This document shows, in pieces, positions 19,339 through 28,986 of a stretch of DNA of 64,000 bases. The number at the start of each line of letters is the position of its first letter. The first letter of the stretch is position 1. Position numbers and translations under genes: made by a program. Source of the stretch: Fluviicola sp. (lineage in GTDB: Bacteria > Bacteroidota > Bacteroidia > Flavobacteriales_D > Crocinitomicaceae); the NCBI GenBank assembly GCA_002734065.2, contig NVXU02000012.1, positions 42,603 through 106,602 on the forward strand. The letters are read 5' to 3'. The notes below the pieces were generated by a model. The model saw only the letters and a program-made list of their open reading frames with translations. It did not search any database and had not been told where the DNA came from.

Positions 19339-19566
19339 TCAAATCACCTTCACTTTAATAATTTTAACAGGACAAGCATCTGCAGCTCTTTTATTGCTGT
19401 CAAAAACTTCATAGTCAAGGCGCAAGGTGTAGAAACCTTTCTTGTTTTCAGCTCCAATGAGAGTTGCTTTACCATCTTTCTTGGACATTCTCCATTGGTC
19501 AAAGGCAAGTTCGACGCAATAATTGCACCCAATACATTTTTCTCGCTGCTGCGTGATGACAACCAT
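19339..19566 (-). CDS. 4Fe-4S ferredoxin, single cluster
   Basis: A 75-residue electron carrier. The cluster ligands are CIGCNYC near residues 11-17 plus a distant cysteine in ADACPVKIIKV. It therefore resembles mono-cluster 4Fe-4S ferredoxins. The start codon overlaps the stop codon of the U32 peptidase gene (TAATG), so the two are translationally coupled. The pair U32 protein plus ferredoxin suggests that the ferredoxin serves the U32 enzyme's iron-sulfur chemistry, which is inference. Confidence 0.9.
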   Translation of the reverse strand: MVVITQQREKCIGCNYCVELAFDQWRMSKKDGKATLIGAENKKGFYTLRLDYEVFDSNKRAADACPVKIIKVKVI

Positions 19567-20822
19567 TAGTCTGTTACTTCTTCTGCCGGAACAACCTTGT
19601 AAAGCTTGTCTGACGCTCTGATCATTTTATCTACTTGAAAAGTAACCTCACTTCCTCGTGGAGCAATCTCTGCCGCAACATCATCAACGCGCATAGAACT
19701 GATCGTTGTTTCTATCACTCCCGTTGTAGGTCCTGTTATTAGAATATTGTCTCCGACTTTTAGTTGCTGCGCTTCAATTTTGAACTGACCAATTTTTGCC
19801 TTGGAGTAGTAGTGCATTCCTTTTCCTAAGAATACTTTTTTAACGGTTGCTTTGGAACCAGAACTGTCCGTCCATTCTCCCAATTCTTGACCTAAGAAAT
19901 AACCTCCCCAAAAACCTCGATTGTAAACCGTTTCTAAGCGAGACATCCAGTCTTTAACCTTCTCTTTAGAGTAAGTTTCGTCATTGAAGGCGTCTATTGC
20001 TTCTCTGTAACATTTGATAGTGGTTGCCACATATTCTGGTGCTCTTCCACGTCCTTCTATCTTCAAAACGGAGATTCCAGTGTCGATAATTTGATCTAAG
20101 AAATCAATGGTGCACAAATCTTTGGGCGACATGATGTACTCGTTGTCAATTTCCAATTCATGGCCGTCTTCTAAATCAATAACTTTGTATTTTCTTCTGC
20201 AATTCTGCACGCAAGCTCCTCTGTTGGCAGAAGAATTATTGGTATGAAGACTTAAATAGCATTTTCCAGAGACCGCCATGCACAAAGCACCGTGACCAAA
20301 TACTTCAATTTTTACAAGTTCGCCATTTGGACCTCGAACATCTTCTTTTACAACGTCATCGCAGATCTCTTTCACTTGTCTCAGGCTTAATTCTCGAGAA
20401 AGAACCATCACATTGGCAAAAAGAGCATAAAACTTGACGGTTTCTATGTTGGTAACGTTAAGTTGCGTCGAAATGTGAACATCAACCCCTTTAGACTTTG
20501 CATAACCAATAACGGCTTGGTCAGAAGCAATAATTGCTGTAATACCGGCCTCTTTTACTCGATTTACAACTGTCTTAATCAGAGATAAGTCGTGGTTGTA
20601 AATAATTGCATTAAGCGTTAAGTAGGATTTTGCCCCTCGTTCTTTGCACTTCTCAGCAATCTCTTCCAGGTCGCCAAGAGTGAAATTCATAGTCGCTCTT
20701 GCGCGCATATTTAATTGGTCAACTCCAAAATATACGGAATCTGCTCCACTGTCTAAGGCTGCTTGCATGGCATCGAAACCACCTGCTGGCGCCATTAATT
20801 CTATGTTCTTTATTTTTCTCAC
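19566..20822 (-). CDS. Peptidase U32 family protein (YegQ/RlhA-like)
   Basis: A 418-residue protein of the U32 family. Characterised members include E. coli RlhA and TrhP, which take part in prephenate-dependent RNA hydroxylation, rather than proteases. The N-terminus ELMAPAGGFDAMQAALDSGA and the metal-binding cysteine region GALCMAVSGKC, then SSANRGACVQNCRRKY are family signatures. The C-terminal 80 residues form a beta-barrel extension as in YegQ-like proteins. It is coupled to the downstream ferredoxin by a 1-base overlap. Whether the substrate is tRNA or rRNA cannot be told from sequence. Confidence 0.9.
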   Translation of the reverse strand: MRKIKNIELMAPAGGFDAMQAALDSGADSVYFGVDQLNMRARATMNFTLGDLEEIAEKCKERGAKSYLTLNAIIYNHDLSLIKTVVNRVKEAGITAIIASDQAVIGYAKSKGVDVHISTQLNVTNIETVKFYALFANVMVLSRELSLRQVKEICDDVVKEDVRGPNGELVKIEVFGHGALCMAVSGKCYLSLHTNNSSANRGACVQNCRRKYKVIDLEDGHELEIDNEYIMSPKDLCTIDFLDQIIDTGISVLKIEGRGRAPEYVATTIKCYREAIDAFNDETYSKEKVKDWMSRLETVYNRGFWGGYFLGQELGEWTDSSGSKATVKKVFLGKGMHYYSKAKIGQFKIEAQQLKVGDNILITGPTTGVIETTISSMRVDDVAAEIAPRGSEVTFQVDKMIRASDKLYKVVPAEEVTD

Positions 20823-20858
20823 AGTATAAAGAAATTTAATTCTTGATTAGAATCATTA

Positions 20859-21890
20859 CTATTTTTTAAACTTCAAGGCCTCAGATCTACCTTTCTTAAA
20901 TATTTTATTGCTAAGCTCTTTTCCTTTTCTCATCTCTTTTTGGACTTCGAAAGGGAGTGCATTGATTTCTTGGCATTCCTCAGTGCAACAAGTGTTCATT
21001 CTTTCTTGACAAGTTGGACATTGGATAAACAAAAGATGACAAGCCTCGTTTGCGCAATTTACATGGTCATCACTTGGTTCTCCACATTGGTGACAAACAG
21101 AAATGACATCTTCTGAAACTCTTTCGCTTCGTCTGTGGTCAAAAACAAAGTTTTTTCCTTTGAATTTATTCTCAAGATTTTGTTCTTTGACTTGCCTCAC
21201 GTACTCAATGATTCCACCCTCTAATTGGAATACATTTTTGAACCCTTTGTGTTTGTAATAGGCGCTTGCTTTCTCGCAACGAATACCGCCAGTGCAATAC
21301 ATCACTAAATTCTTGTCCTCTTTGTGTTCTTTTAAATCATTCTCAATAATGTCCAAAGAATCTCTAAATGTATCGACATCTGGTGTCACAGCACCATCAA
21401 AGTGACCAATTTCACTTTCGTAGTGATTTCGCATATCGACAAGGACAGTGTCTTTTTGTGCTATTATTTCGTTGAATTCTTTTGCTTTTAAATGAACTCC
21501 GATGTCGGTTACATCAAATGTATCATCGTTTAAGCCATCGGCAACAATTTTATCTCTTACTTTTATTTTAAGCTTCAAGAAGGATTTATCGTATTGCTCA
21601 ATAGCAATGTTTAATCTGACATTCTCTAAAAAATCAATACGATCTAAATGCTCCTTAAATTGAGTGAAATTCAATGCTGGAACAGAAATTTGGGCATTTA
21701 TTCCCTCAAAAGACACATAAGTTCGACCTAAAACATCAAGTTTATTCCAATCTATGAATAGATTGTCTCTAAAAAGCTGAGGATTATCGATTTTGTGGTA
21801 CTGATAGAAAGAAATTGTAAGACGCTTTTCTCCGGCATCATCAATCATTTTTGCTCTTTCTATTGCACTTAATTTATTATACAGTTGCAT
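20859..21890 (-). CDS. trhO: tRNA uridine(34) hydroxylase, rhodanese family (TrhO/YceA-like)
   Basis: A 343-residue cytoplasmic enzyme that in characterised members hydroxylates uridine 34 of certain tRNAs using oxygen. Residues about 1-120 form the ferredoxin-like N-terminal domain (FYQYHKIDNPQLFRDNL). A rhodanese domain follows, with LVDMRNHYESEIGHFDGA and the active-site loop MYCTGGIRCEKASAY, where the catalytic cysteine is Cys199. The C-terminal tail is cysteine-rich (CHQCG, CPTCQERMNTCC), which suggests a zinc-binding knuckle. It lies next to the U32 gene on the same strand, so two tRNA/RNA hydroxylation factors are adjacent. Confidence 0.92.
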   Translation of the reverse strand: MQLYNKLSAIERAKMIDDAGEKRLTISFYQYHKIDNPQLFRDNLFIDWNKLDVLGRTYVSFEGINAQISVPALNFTQFKEHLDRIDFLENVRLNIAIEQYDKSFLKLKIKVRDKIVADGLNDDTFDVTDIGVHLKAKEFNEIIAQKDTVLVDMRNHYESEIGHFDGAVTPDVDTFRDSLDIIENDLKEHKEDKNLVMYCTGGIRCEKASAYYKHKGFKNVFQLEGGIIEYVRQVKEQNLENKFKGKNFVFDHRRSERVSEDVISVCHQCGEPSDDHVNCANEACHLLFIQCPTCQERMNTCCTEECQEINALPFEVQKEMRKGKELSNKIFKKGRSEALKFKK

Positions 21891-22042
21891 GCTATATCAA
21901 TAGTTAATTACGAATAAAGGACAAAAGTAGTCATTTATTTGAAGTTTTTTAAAAAATCACATTTGATTTGAATCACATAGAAAACTGACGAAAGTCATAA
22001 CGCGAAGTGATTATTCGAAGTACTTTTAAAATAAAAACGATT

Positions 22043-22462
22043 ATGGGACAACTAATAGAAGTAAATCAAGGAGAAGTACAAGTGAAATTCACATCTCCAA
22101 CAACAGGAAGAATAACATTGGAAGAATTAGGAATCAAAGATGAAGACCTCGTATTAGAGGGTGGTTTTTTGCGCTTACTTTTTGATTTGGAAGGAATAGG
22201 GAAGCACAATTATTATTCTGTGCCAACTGTTGAAATTGCTTACAAAGAAAAATGCAAAGAAACTCACTGGCAGTGTGAATTTAACGGAGAGACTATTTTG
22301 GATAAAATGGACCACTACGGGAATTCTACCGTTATGCTTTTGCAAAGAAAAAAAATAGAAGATTTGGAGCATCACCATCAGAATAAACTGATTATTCATG
22401 CCGAATTCCCTGAAAAGGTTCATATTGACACGAAAAAGTCTTATGTGAATTTCTTTAAGTAA
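22043..22462 (+). CDS. Conserved hypothetical protein
   Basis: A soluble protein of about 139 residues starting at MGQLIEVNQGEVQVKF. The ORF is open 12 codons further upstream (22007), but the internal ATG at 22043 gives the more natural N-terminus. It is beta-rich, with one His/Asp-rich stretch (DLEHHHQNK). No domain was recognised. It is transcribed away from trhO. Confidence 0.65.
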   Translation: MGQLIEVNQGEVQVKFTSPTTGRITLEELGIKDEDLVLEGGFLRLLFDLEGIGKHNYYSVPTVEIAYKEKCKETHWQCEFNGETILDKMDHYGNSTVMLLQRKKIEDLEHHHQNKLIIHAEFPEKVHIDTKKSYVNFFK

Positions 22463-22472
22463 GATACTAGGT

Positions 22473-22510
22473 GGTGGATGCTGTAATTATGTTGTCCACC
22501 GTCTTTATTT
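22473..22510 (+). terminator. Possible terminator between convergent genes
   Basis: GGTGGAT (22473-22479) can pair with GTCCACC (22494-22500), with one G-T wobble, followed by a T-rich stretch that reaches the stop of the next, convergent gene. Confidence 0.5.
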
Positions 22511-23064
22511 CACTGCTTAAAAAGAACTCTACGATAAATTATAGCAATAAAAATGCTGTTTAAAGTCGCCAGTAGCAACAGCGCCAGTAATGCCAAAACC
22601 ATCGTCGATTTTGCATTGATTGCATTTTGAGGACCTTGAATCATGCGCTCGTAAATTTCTTCCTTGGTCATGACCTCAAAATCTTCATTCTCTGCTCTGT
22701 ACCTTTTTAGTTCTTCAGGGTCATCCAATCTCTTTTTCATCTCGTAGGTAATTTCTGCGACTCGATGAGGAATGTAATTGGTGTCTATTTTTGAGTAATA
22801 AAAGAACAAGAAAATACTGATGATAACCGCGTAAGGTACTCCAGCTGTCATTCCTGTCTTAATATCTGCAAGAAGGCTTGTTTCTTCCGATGAACTTTTC
22901 TTGTGCTTGTACATTCCAACCGCGATGGCTAAAAGAACACATAAAATATTCAACATCACTGCAGGGACAACGTTGTACCCAAGCATGCCAGAATAAAAGA
23001 AAATCATCTTTATCACAATCCAAATTGCCGCGAATTGTAATCCAACTTTAACTGTTATTCTCAT
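22510..23064 (-). CDS. DUF4199-like integral membrane protein
   Basis: A 184-residue protein with four predicted membrane helices: about residues 8-28, 33-52, 72-95 and 150-175. A long hydrophilic segment lies between helices 3 and 4 (RVAEITYEMKKRLDDPEELKR). This resembles the DUF4199 family of Bacteroidota, whose role is unknown. It is 9 bases downstream of rho on the same strand and is probably co-transcribed. Confidence 0.7.
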   Translation of the reverse strand: MRITVKVGLQFAAIWIVIKMIFFYSGMLGYNVVPAVMLNILCVLLAIAVGMYKHKKSSSEETSLLADIKTGMTAGVPYAVIISIFLFFYYSKIDTNYIPHRVAEITYEMKKRLDDPEELKRYRAENEDFEVMTKEEIYERMIQGPQNAINAKSTMVLALLALLLLATLNSIFIAIIYRRVLFKQ

Positions 23065-23073
23065 AGCCTTGTG

Positions 23074-24795
23074 TTAACCATTCATTGTTGCTAAGAACTC
23101 CTCATTGGACTTCGTAGAATCCATTCTGGACTTCATGAATTCCATTGCCTCAACAGGATTCATGTCAGCGATAAACTTACGGATTAACCAGATTCTTTGC
23201 AGAACATCTTTGTCAATCAATAAATCTTCACGGCGAGTTCCAGAAGATGTAATATCAATCGCAGGGTATATTCTACGGTTAGAAATGTTACGATCCAATT
23301 GTAATTCCATATTACCTGTTCCTTTAAATTCCTCGAAGATAACTTCGTCCATTTTAGAACCTGTTTCCGTCAATGCAGTTGCAAGGATGGAAAGTGAACC
23401 TCCATTTTCAATTTTACGAGCAGCGCCGAAGAAACGTTTTGGTTTGTGCAATGCATTCGCATCTACACCACCAGAAAGTACTTTCCCAGATGCTGGAGAA
23501 ACGGTATTGTAAGCTCTTGCCAATCGAGTGATAGAATCCAATAGGATGCAAACATCGTGACCGCATTCTACCATTCGTTTTGCTTTCTCCAAAACCATGT
23601 TCGCCACTTTTACGTGTCTGTCTGCAGGTTCATCAAAAGTCGAAGCAATAACTTCAGCATTTACCGATCTTGCCATGTCTGTAACCTCCTCAGGACGTTC
23701 ATCAATGAGCAAAACGATTAAATATGTTTCAGGATGATTCGCTGCAATTGCATTGGCAACATCCTTTAATAACATTGTCTTACCTGTCTTAGGTTGTGCA
23801 ACAATCATTCCACGTTGTCCTTTTCCGATAGGAGCGAACAAATCCATCACTCTTGTTGACATCGTTTCTTGCGAATGTCCTGTCAATCTGAATTTCTCGT
23901 CTGGAAATAGGGGAGTGAGGTACTGAAAAGGCACTCTGTCACGAATGTAAGAAGGATCTCGACCGTTAATTGACTCAACTTTAACCAATGGGAAGAATTT
24001 TTCGCCTTCTCTTGGAGGTCTAATCGTTCCAACAACGGTGTCTCCTGTTTTTAATCCAAATAATTTCACTTGGCTTTGAGAAACGTAAACATCATCTGGA
24101 GAAGATAAGTAATTGTAATCAGAAGAACGTAAGAAGCCATAACCGTCTTGCATCACCTCCAAAACACCTTCCGCAGAAACAATTCCAACTAAATTGTATG
24201 TTTCCTCGTCTTTAGTAGGTTGATTTTTGTTGCGATTCTGGTTTGGATTGCGGTTTTGATTCGGATTGTTGTTCTTGTTCTGATTAGGGTTCTGATTAGG
24301 GTTCTGATTCTGATTCTGTTGACGATTGTCGTTGCCCTTATTGTTTTGCTGACGGTTATCGTTTTTTTGATTTGAAGATTGCTCTTTTTGCTTATGATTT
24401 TGCTTAGAGTCATCCTTTTTGTCCGTTGCGTCTTTTTTAGTGTCGTCTTTCTCTTTTTCAGAAGATTCAGGTGTGGCAGCTGAACTTGTTACAGCATCCG
24501 TTTTCTCCGAGCTATCTGAAGTTGTTTTTTCTTCTGTAAATAAGCTTGGTTGAGATGATTTATCTTCTTTTGAAGGTTGCTCTTCTTCAATAACTCTTTT
24601 TCTGACTCTCCTTTTCTTTGCTTGACTTTCTTTATTGTCTGCCTTGTCTTCAGAAGAAGATTTTTTAGAACCAGATTTTGAAATTACTTCAATTAATTCT
24701 GCTTTCTTGAAGGCATCTGTTCCTTCGATTCCTAACATTTTTGCCAAGTCTCTTAACTCAGGTAATTTTTTGCTTTCTAATAGAGCTTTATCCAT
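23074..24795 (-). CDS. rho: Transcription termination factor Rho with a long disordered insertion
   Basis: RNA helicase that terminates transcription. It has 573 residues against about 420 in E. coli. Residues 1-45 form the Rho N-terminal SAP-like domain ([15 protein letters not shown]). Residues about 48-200 are a low-complexity insertion, first Lys/Glu/Ser-rich, then Asn/Gln-rich, with tandem NQN and NPN blocks. The RNA-binding OB fold starts near 205 ([15 protein letters not shown]). Walker A (PKTGKT, near 334), [10 protein letters not shown] and the Q- and R-loop region ([20 protein letters not shown]) are intact. Long insertions here are known in Bacteroidota Rho. It is followed closely by a membrane-protein gene. 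Confidence 0.97.
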   Translation of the reverse strand: MDKALLESKKLPELRDLAKMLGIEGTDAFKKAELIEVISKSGSKKSSSEDKADNKESQAKKRRVRKRVIEEEQPSKEDKSSQPSLFTEEKTTSDSSEKTDAVTSSAATPESSEKEKDDTKKDATDKKDDSKQNHKQKEQSSNQKNDNRQQNNKGNDNRQQNQNQNPNQNPNQNKNNNPNQNRNPNQNRNKNQPTKDEETYNLVGIVSAEGVLEVMQDGYGFLRSSDYNYLSSPDDVYVSQSQVKLFGLKTGDTVVGTIRPPREGEKFFPLVKVESINGRDPSYIRDRVPFQYLTPLFPDEKFRLTGHSQETMSTRVMDLFAPIGKGQRGMIVAQPKTGKTMLLKDVANAIAANHPETYLIVLLIDERPEEVTDMARSVNAEVIASTFDEPADRHVKVANMVLEKAKRMVECGHDVCILLDSITRLARAYNTVSPASGKVLSGGVDANALHKPKRFFGAARKIENGGSLSILATALTETGSKMDEVIFEEFKGTGNMELQLDRNISNRRIYPAIDITSSGTRREDLLIDKDVLQRIWLIRKFIADMNPVEAMEFMKSRMDSTKSNEEFLATMNG

Positions 24796-25027
24796 GTAAT
24801 GTGTAATAAAATGATTTTCTGATTATTTTTTGTGCCTTTGAATTTTGGCTTGAAATATTCTTTTTTTGGGAAATTGTCGCGAAATGCGAATCGAAAACGA
24901 AATTCGATAGGACAATGATACGAATAATATTTTGTTAGGCAAGTTCGGTTTATGTAAACTTATTAAATTATTTGATGTACTACACTGTTGAAGTACTTTT
25001 GATGACTTGGTAATCAAGAGCTAGGAA

Positions 25028-25360
25028 CTAGTCTGTTTCTACATTCAGAGTAATATGTGAGTTATCTTCTTTTGCTCTGCAAGATAGAATTATATTGACA
25101 ATAGGCACAAGGAACAACCATCCAGATTGGTTAACATCATGCATTCTTCTAAAACCAATTGAAATGGATGGAATGTACATGATTGTAATATAGATGAAAG
25201 CTATAATTTGAGAGTCAAGAATAGTACAAAGAATAGTTAGAGGTATAATTGTTATAAAATAAATAAAATAAAAGGACCAAAAATCAAATCTACTCGTCTC
25301 ACCCTTAAAGTTGAATGCCATTGATAAACCATTAATAAATGCCGATAATATTTTTCTCAT
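25028..25360 (-). CDS. DUF805 family membrane protein
   Basis: About 110 residues from the Met at 25360 (MRKILSAFINGLSMAFNFKG). The ORF is open upstream to 25429, but the internal start gives the usual DUF805 N-terminus. The family pattern is visible: SRFDFWSFYFIYF, two membrane helices, then RRMHDVNQSGWLFLVPIVNIIL. It is an inner-membrane protein of unknown function. It diverges from the toxin-antitoxin operon. Confidence 0.85.
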   Translation of the reverse strand: MRKILSAFINGLSMAFNFKGETSRFDFWSFYFIYFITIIPLTILCTILDSQIIAFIYITIMYIPSISIGFRRMHDVNQSGWLFLVPIVNIILSCRAKEDNSHITLNVETD

Positions 25361-25439
25361 AAACTCAAACTGAATTCCAAAGTACACAACATTTTGCGTT
25401 TTGACACATGTTTTTCTGTGAAAAAACAAAAGAAATCCT

Positions 25440-25447
25440 TATCTTTG
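25440..25447 (+). promoter_or_regulatory. -7 element of the toxin-antitoxin operon
   Basis: TATCTTTG ends only 4 bases before the antitoxin ATG, so the transcript would be leaderless or nearly so. No clear TTTG element was found 19 bases upstream. Confidence 0.45.
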
Positions 25448-25451
25448 AAAT

Positions 25452-25667
25452 ATGACACATACATTTCATATTGACGGATCATCTGAGAAAGCTCAAGCCT
25501 TACTTGAGTTTTTACGGACTCTTGAATTTGTAAATGAAGACAAGAGTGATTTTGTACTGACTGATGCACACTTGGAAATTCTAAATGAAAGAAGACAAAA
25601 TCATTTGTCTGGAAAGAGTAAATCTTACACTTTAGAAGAAGTAATGAATTCGCTTGGAAACAGATAA
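25452..25667 (+). CDS. Antitoxin of a type II toxin-antitoxin pair
   Basis: A 71-residue protein encoded just before a RelE/ParE-type toxin. The C-terminal half reads LTDAHLEILNERRQNHLSGKSKSYTLEEVMNSL, the pattern of small Bacteroidota antitoxins whose tail wraps around a ParE-type toxin. The N-terminal part may form the dimerisation or DNA-binding unit (THTFHIDGSSEKAQALLEF). The toxin gene starts 16 bases downstream. Autoregulation is usual for such operons but is not shown here. Confidence 0.85.
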   Translation: MTHTFHIDGSSEKAQALLEFLRTLEFVNEDKSDFVLTDAHLEILNERRQNHLSGKSKSYTLEEVMNSLGNR

Positions 25668-25683
25668 ATAAGTTGATTAATTC

Positions 25684-25983
25684 ATGAGTAATAAGTATAA
25701 GCTCACTATTAAGGAAGAAGCTAGCTTTGAGATTTCTGATGCTTATGAATGGTACGAATCTAAACAAGTGAATCTTGGCGGTAAATTTAAGAAACATCTT
25801 CTAAAAACATTCAAGTCCATTTTGGCGAATCCCATGAGCTTTCAAGTGCTATTTAACAACCACCGACAAGCTGTAGTCTCAAAATTCCCTTTTGTAGTTA
25901 TTTTTGAAACATTTGATGTTAATGTTGTCGTGTATGCTGTTTTTCATACGAGTCAAGATCCAAAAAAGAAAAATCGGATGTAG
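25684..25983 (+). CDS. RelE/ParE superfamily toxin
   Basis: A 99-residue toxin of the RelE/ParE fold. The family signature is the start YKLTIKEEASFEISDAYEWYESK, then FKKHLLKTFKSILANPMSFQ, the strand VVSKFPFVVIFETF and VVVYAVFHTSQDPKKK. It more closely resembles ParE (gyrase-directed) than the mRNA-cleaving RelE, but the target cannot be assigned by sequence alone. It forms an operon with the antitoxin gene 16 bases upstream. Confidence 0.9.
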   Translation: MSNKYKLTIKEEASFEISDAYEWYESKQVNLGGKFKKHLLKTFKSILANPMSFQVLFNNHRQAVVSKFPFVVIFETFDVNVVVYAVFHTSQDPKKKNRM

Positions 25984-26065
25984 TTTTTGTCGTTCAGAAT
26001 AGCCCCCATTATTTATTCACTATTCTCCCCACTTTGATTATTTTTGAGCCATCAACAAGAACACA

Positions 26066-28936
26066 ATGAGAAAAATCATCTTATCTTTTTACATCCTAAG
26101 CACGAGCTTTTTATTCGGGCAAGGGCACAACCTTGTTGATTTTGTGAATCCTTTTATCGGGACAGGTGGTCATGGGCATACTTATCCTGGAGCATCGGCA
26201 CCGTTCGGATTTATGCAACTTTCTCCTGATACCCGATTAGACGGTTGGGACGGTTGTGGTGGCTATCATCATTCTGATTCGGTTATTTATGGTTTTTCAC
26301 ACACGCATTTGAGTGGAACGGGTGTTTCTGACCTTGGAGACGTTCTTTTGATGCCTTTTAGCGGAAAATCTACGTGGAACAATGGCGCAAATGGAGAAAA
26401 TGGCTACAATTCTTCATTCTCACACGAAGATGAGATTGCAAATGCAGGTTATTATTGGGTGTTTTTAGAGAAGCACGGAATTGAAGTTGAACTGACAACA
26501 TCAGAGCATTGTGGAATGCATCACTATTACTATTCTTCAAAGGCAGAAAGGAAGATTATCCTTGACCTAGAGCACAGAGATTTACTACTCGATGCTGATA
26601 TTGAGTACTTAAACGATTCCACTTTTGTCGGGAAAAGGATTTCAAAAGCCTGGGCAGAAGAACAACACGTTTATTATGTCGTGCAGTTTTCTGAAAAACC
26701 CATCAACATTTCACATCAAAAAAATGAAAAAGGACTGAAAACGAAGCAAATCTTTGAATTTGGAGACAAAACCAACGAAATTGTAGTCAAAATAGGCGTT
26801 TCAGCGGTTGATATTGACGGAGCGATGAATAATTTGGCAACTGAAATTCCGCATTGGAGCTTTGATCAGTTGAGAATGGAATGCCACGATAAATGGAACA
26901 AAGAGCTGTCTAAAATCGAAATTGAAACGGAGAATAAGACTCAGAAAACGAATTTTTACACCGCACTTTACCATTCTTACTTAGCTCCAAATATCTTTTC
27001 TGATGTCGATGGAAGGTATCGCGGAACAGACTTGAAAATTCATTCTACACAAGGCAAACAATACACTGTTTTTTCTCTTTGGGACACTTTTAGAGCGACG
27101 CATCCTCTTTTTACGATTACACAGCAGCAAAAAACGAAAGAATTCATAGAAACCTTCCTAAATCACTATCGAGACGGTGGAATTCTTCCTATTTGGGAAT
27201 TGAATGCCAATTATACCAGATGTATGATTGGTTATCACGCTATTCCAGTGATTACAGACGCTTATGTCAAGGGAATTCGCGATTTTGATGCAGAATTAGC
27301 CCTGGAAGCAATGATGCATTCTGCAGAACTCGATAAATTAGGACTTGATGCCTACAAAAAGAAAGGATTTATCGGTTCGCAAGACGAGTCAGAGTCCGTT
27401 TCCAAGACCTTGGAGTATGCTTACGATGATTGGTGCATCGCCATTCTTGCAGATTCTCTCGGCAAGAAAGACATTGCTCAAAGATACTACGCAAGGTCTT
27501 TGTTTTATAAGAATTTATACAATCCAGAATCAAAATTCATGCAACCAAAGTTCAACGGTGGCTTTAAAGATGATTTTCGCCCTGATGAAGTTACTTTTGA
27601 CTACACAGAGGCAAATTCTTGGCAGTATTCGCTGTTTGCTCCGCACGATGTCGATGGATTGATAGAACTACTCGGAGGCAAGGACGAACTTGAAAAATGG
27701 TTAGACAGGCTATTTACAACCAATTCTGCCACCACAGGAAGGCATCAAGTTGATATTACAGGATTAATTGGACAGTATGCGCATGGAAATGAACCCAGTC
27801 ACCACATGGCGTATTTGTACAATTTCACAAATAATGCGGCGAAAGGACAGGGTTATATTCATCGGATTTTGTCAGAATTGTACAGCAACTCTCCCGATGG
27901 ACTCAGTGGAAACGAAGATTGCGGTCAGATGTCGTCTTGGTATGTGCTCAGCGCAATGGGCATTTATTCTCTAACGCCCGGTTCGGATAAATACATGCTG
28001 GGGACTCCTTTGTTTTCTTCTAAAATCAACCTAGAGAATGGCAAAATCTTTGAAATTATAGCAAATAATGTCAGCGATGAGAATTATTTCGTTAAAAGTG
28101 TTCAGTTGAATGGAGAACCGCTAAAAAGATACTACATAACGCATCAAGAACTCATGAATGGCGGTGTTTTAAGCTTTGAAATGACGAATTCTCTACAAAA
28201 GAATTTTGCGCCAAATCCTACGCAGAAAGTGAAAGTAACGCAGTTAATCGTGCCTTATTTAAAGAACGCAAAAACATCATTTAAGCGTAAATTGAAGGTT
28301 GAAATTGTCAATCCGAACAAAGAAGGGGATGTTTATTATCAATTATCGGGCGGAGAAGCTCAATTATATACAAAAGTGATTAAAATTAAAAAAACAACGA
28401 CGCTAAAATCTTGGGTGATGTCGTCAAGCTTAAAAAGCCTTGAATTGGTCAGTCAGCACACCAGAATTAACTCGAAATGGGACATTGTTCTCAATTCAGA
28501 ACCTCATAAACAGTATCAAGGGGAGTCGTATCAAGAGCTAATCGACCAACAATTGGGCGGAGACGATTTCAGAACAGGGAAGTGGCAAGGTTTTTACACG
28601 GATGACATGGATGTTGTCATTGATTTTAAAAAGAAAACGCAAGTGAATGAGGTTGCTCCGCGATTCTTGCAAGATGTCAATTCATGGATTTGGTATCCTT
28701 CAGAGGTTGTTTTTTACTCATCAAACGATGGTAAAGAGTGGGTAGAATACGACCGAGTTAAAAACGAGTTTCCGACCACAGAATACGGCTCTTTTATTCA
28801 AGAATTATCCTCGAAGAAAGCCATTAAAACAAGATATATCAGGGTGGTTGCGAAGAATTTTGGAGTCTGTCCAGAATGGCATTTGGGAGCAGGGAAGACC
28901 ACCTTTATTTTCTCCGATGAGATTATAATTCGTTGA
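26066..28936 (+). CDS. Glycoside hydrolase family 92, alpha-mannosidase-type
   Basis: A 956-residue exported enzyme that in this family trims alpha-linked mannose residues in a calcium-dependent way. The signal peptide ends near residue 19 (MRKIILSFYILSTSFLFGQ). The N-terminal beta-sandwich has NPFIGTGGHGHTYPGASAPFG and GFSHTHLSGTG. The (alpha/alpha)6 part carries FSLWDTFRATHPL, and QYAHGNEPSHHMAYLYN is the catalytic GNExSHH-type motif. After about residue 750 come a chitobiase-like strand region and an F5/8-type C domain (ASSIDE-like WIWYPSEVVFYSSNDGKEW). It stands next to a dicarboxylate/amino-acid symporter, without a polysaccharide-utilisation locus in sight. Confidence 0.94.
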   Translation: MRKIILSFYILSTSFLFGQGHNLVDFVNPFIGTGGHGHTYPGASAPFGFMQLSPDTRLDGWDGCGGYHHSDSVIYGFSHTHLSGTGVSDLGDVLLMPFSGKSTWNNGANGENGYNSSFSHEDEIANAGYYWVFLEKHGIEVELTTSEHCGMHHYYYSSKAERKIILDLEHRDLLLDADIEYLNDSTFVGKRISKAWAEEQHVYYVVQFSEKPINISHQKNEKGLKTKQIFEFGDKTNEIVVKIGVSAVDIDGAMNNLATEIPHWSFDQLRMECHDKWNKELSKIEIETENKTQKTNFYTALYHSYLAPNIFSDVDGRYRGTDLKIHSTQGKQYTVFSLWDTFRATHPLFTITQQQKTKEFIETFLNHYRDGGILPIWELNANYTRCMIGYHAIPVITDAYVKGIRDFDAELALEAMMHSAELDKLGLDAYKKKGFIGSQDESESVSKTLEYAYDDWCIAILADSLGKKDIAQRYYARSLFYKNLYNPESKFMQPKFNGGFKDDFRPDEVTFDYTEANSWQYSLFAPHDVDGLIELLGGKDELEKWLDRLFTTNSATTGRHQVDITGLIGQYAHGNEPSHHMAYLYNFTNNAAKGQGYIHRILSELYSNSPDGLSGNEDCGQMSSWYVLSAMGIYSLTPGSDKYMLGTPLFSSKINLENGKIFEIIANNVSDENYFVKSVQLNGEPLKRYYITHQELMNGGVLSFEMTNSLQKNFAPNPTQKVKVTQLIVPYLKNAKTSFKRKLKVEIVNPNKEGDVYYQLSGGEAQLYTKVIKIKKTTTLKSWVMSSSLKSLELVSQHTRINSKWDIVLNSEPHKQYQGESYQELIDQQLGGDDFRTGKWQGFYTDDMDVVIDFKKKTQVNEVAPRFLQDVNSWIWYPSEVVFYSSNDGKEWVEYDRVKNEFPTTEYGSFIQELSSKKAIKTRYIRVVAKNFGVCPEWHLGAGKTTFIFSDEIIIR

Positions 28937-28986
28937 TTTTTCTTGCGAATCGTCCCTCATTTCGGGAGAATTCTTAATTTCAACTC

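Noticed and set aside
23105..23512. 135-codon plus-strand ORF inside rho
   Set aside because: Antisense frame of rho, with no domain; rho itself has all expected motifs.
24823..25017. 64-codon minus-strand ORF upstream of rho
   Set aside because: No domain, low-complexity AT-rich sequence; better seen as the rho leader region.
25357..25797. Minus-strand ORF of 146 codons across the toxin-antitoxin genes
   Set aside because: Overlaps the antitoxin and toxin, which have clear family signatures on the plus strand.
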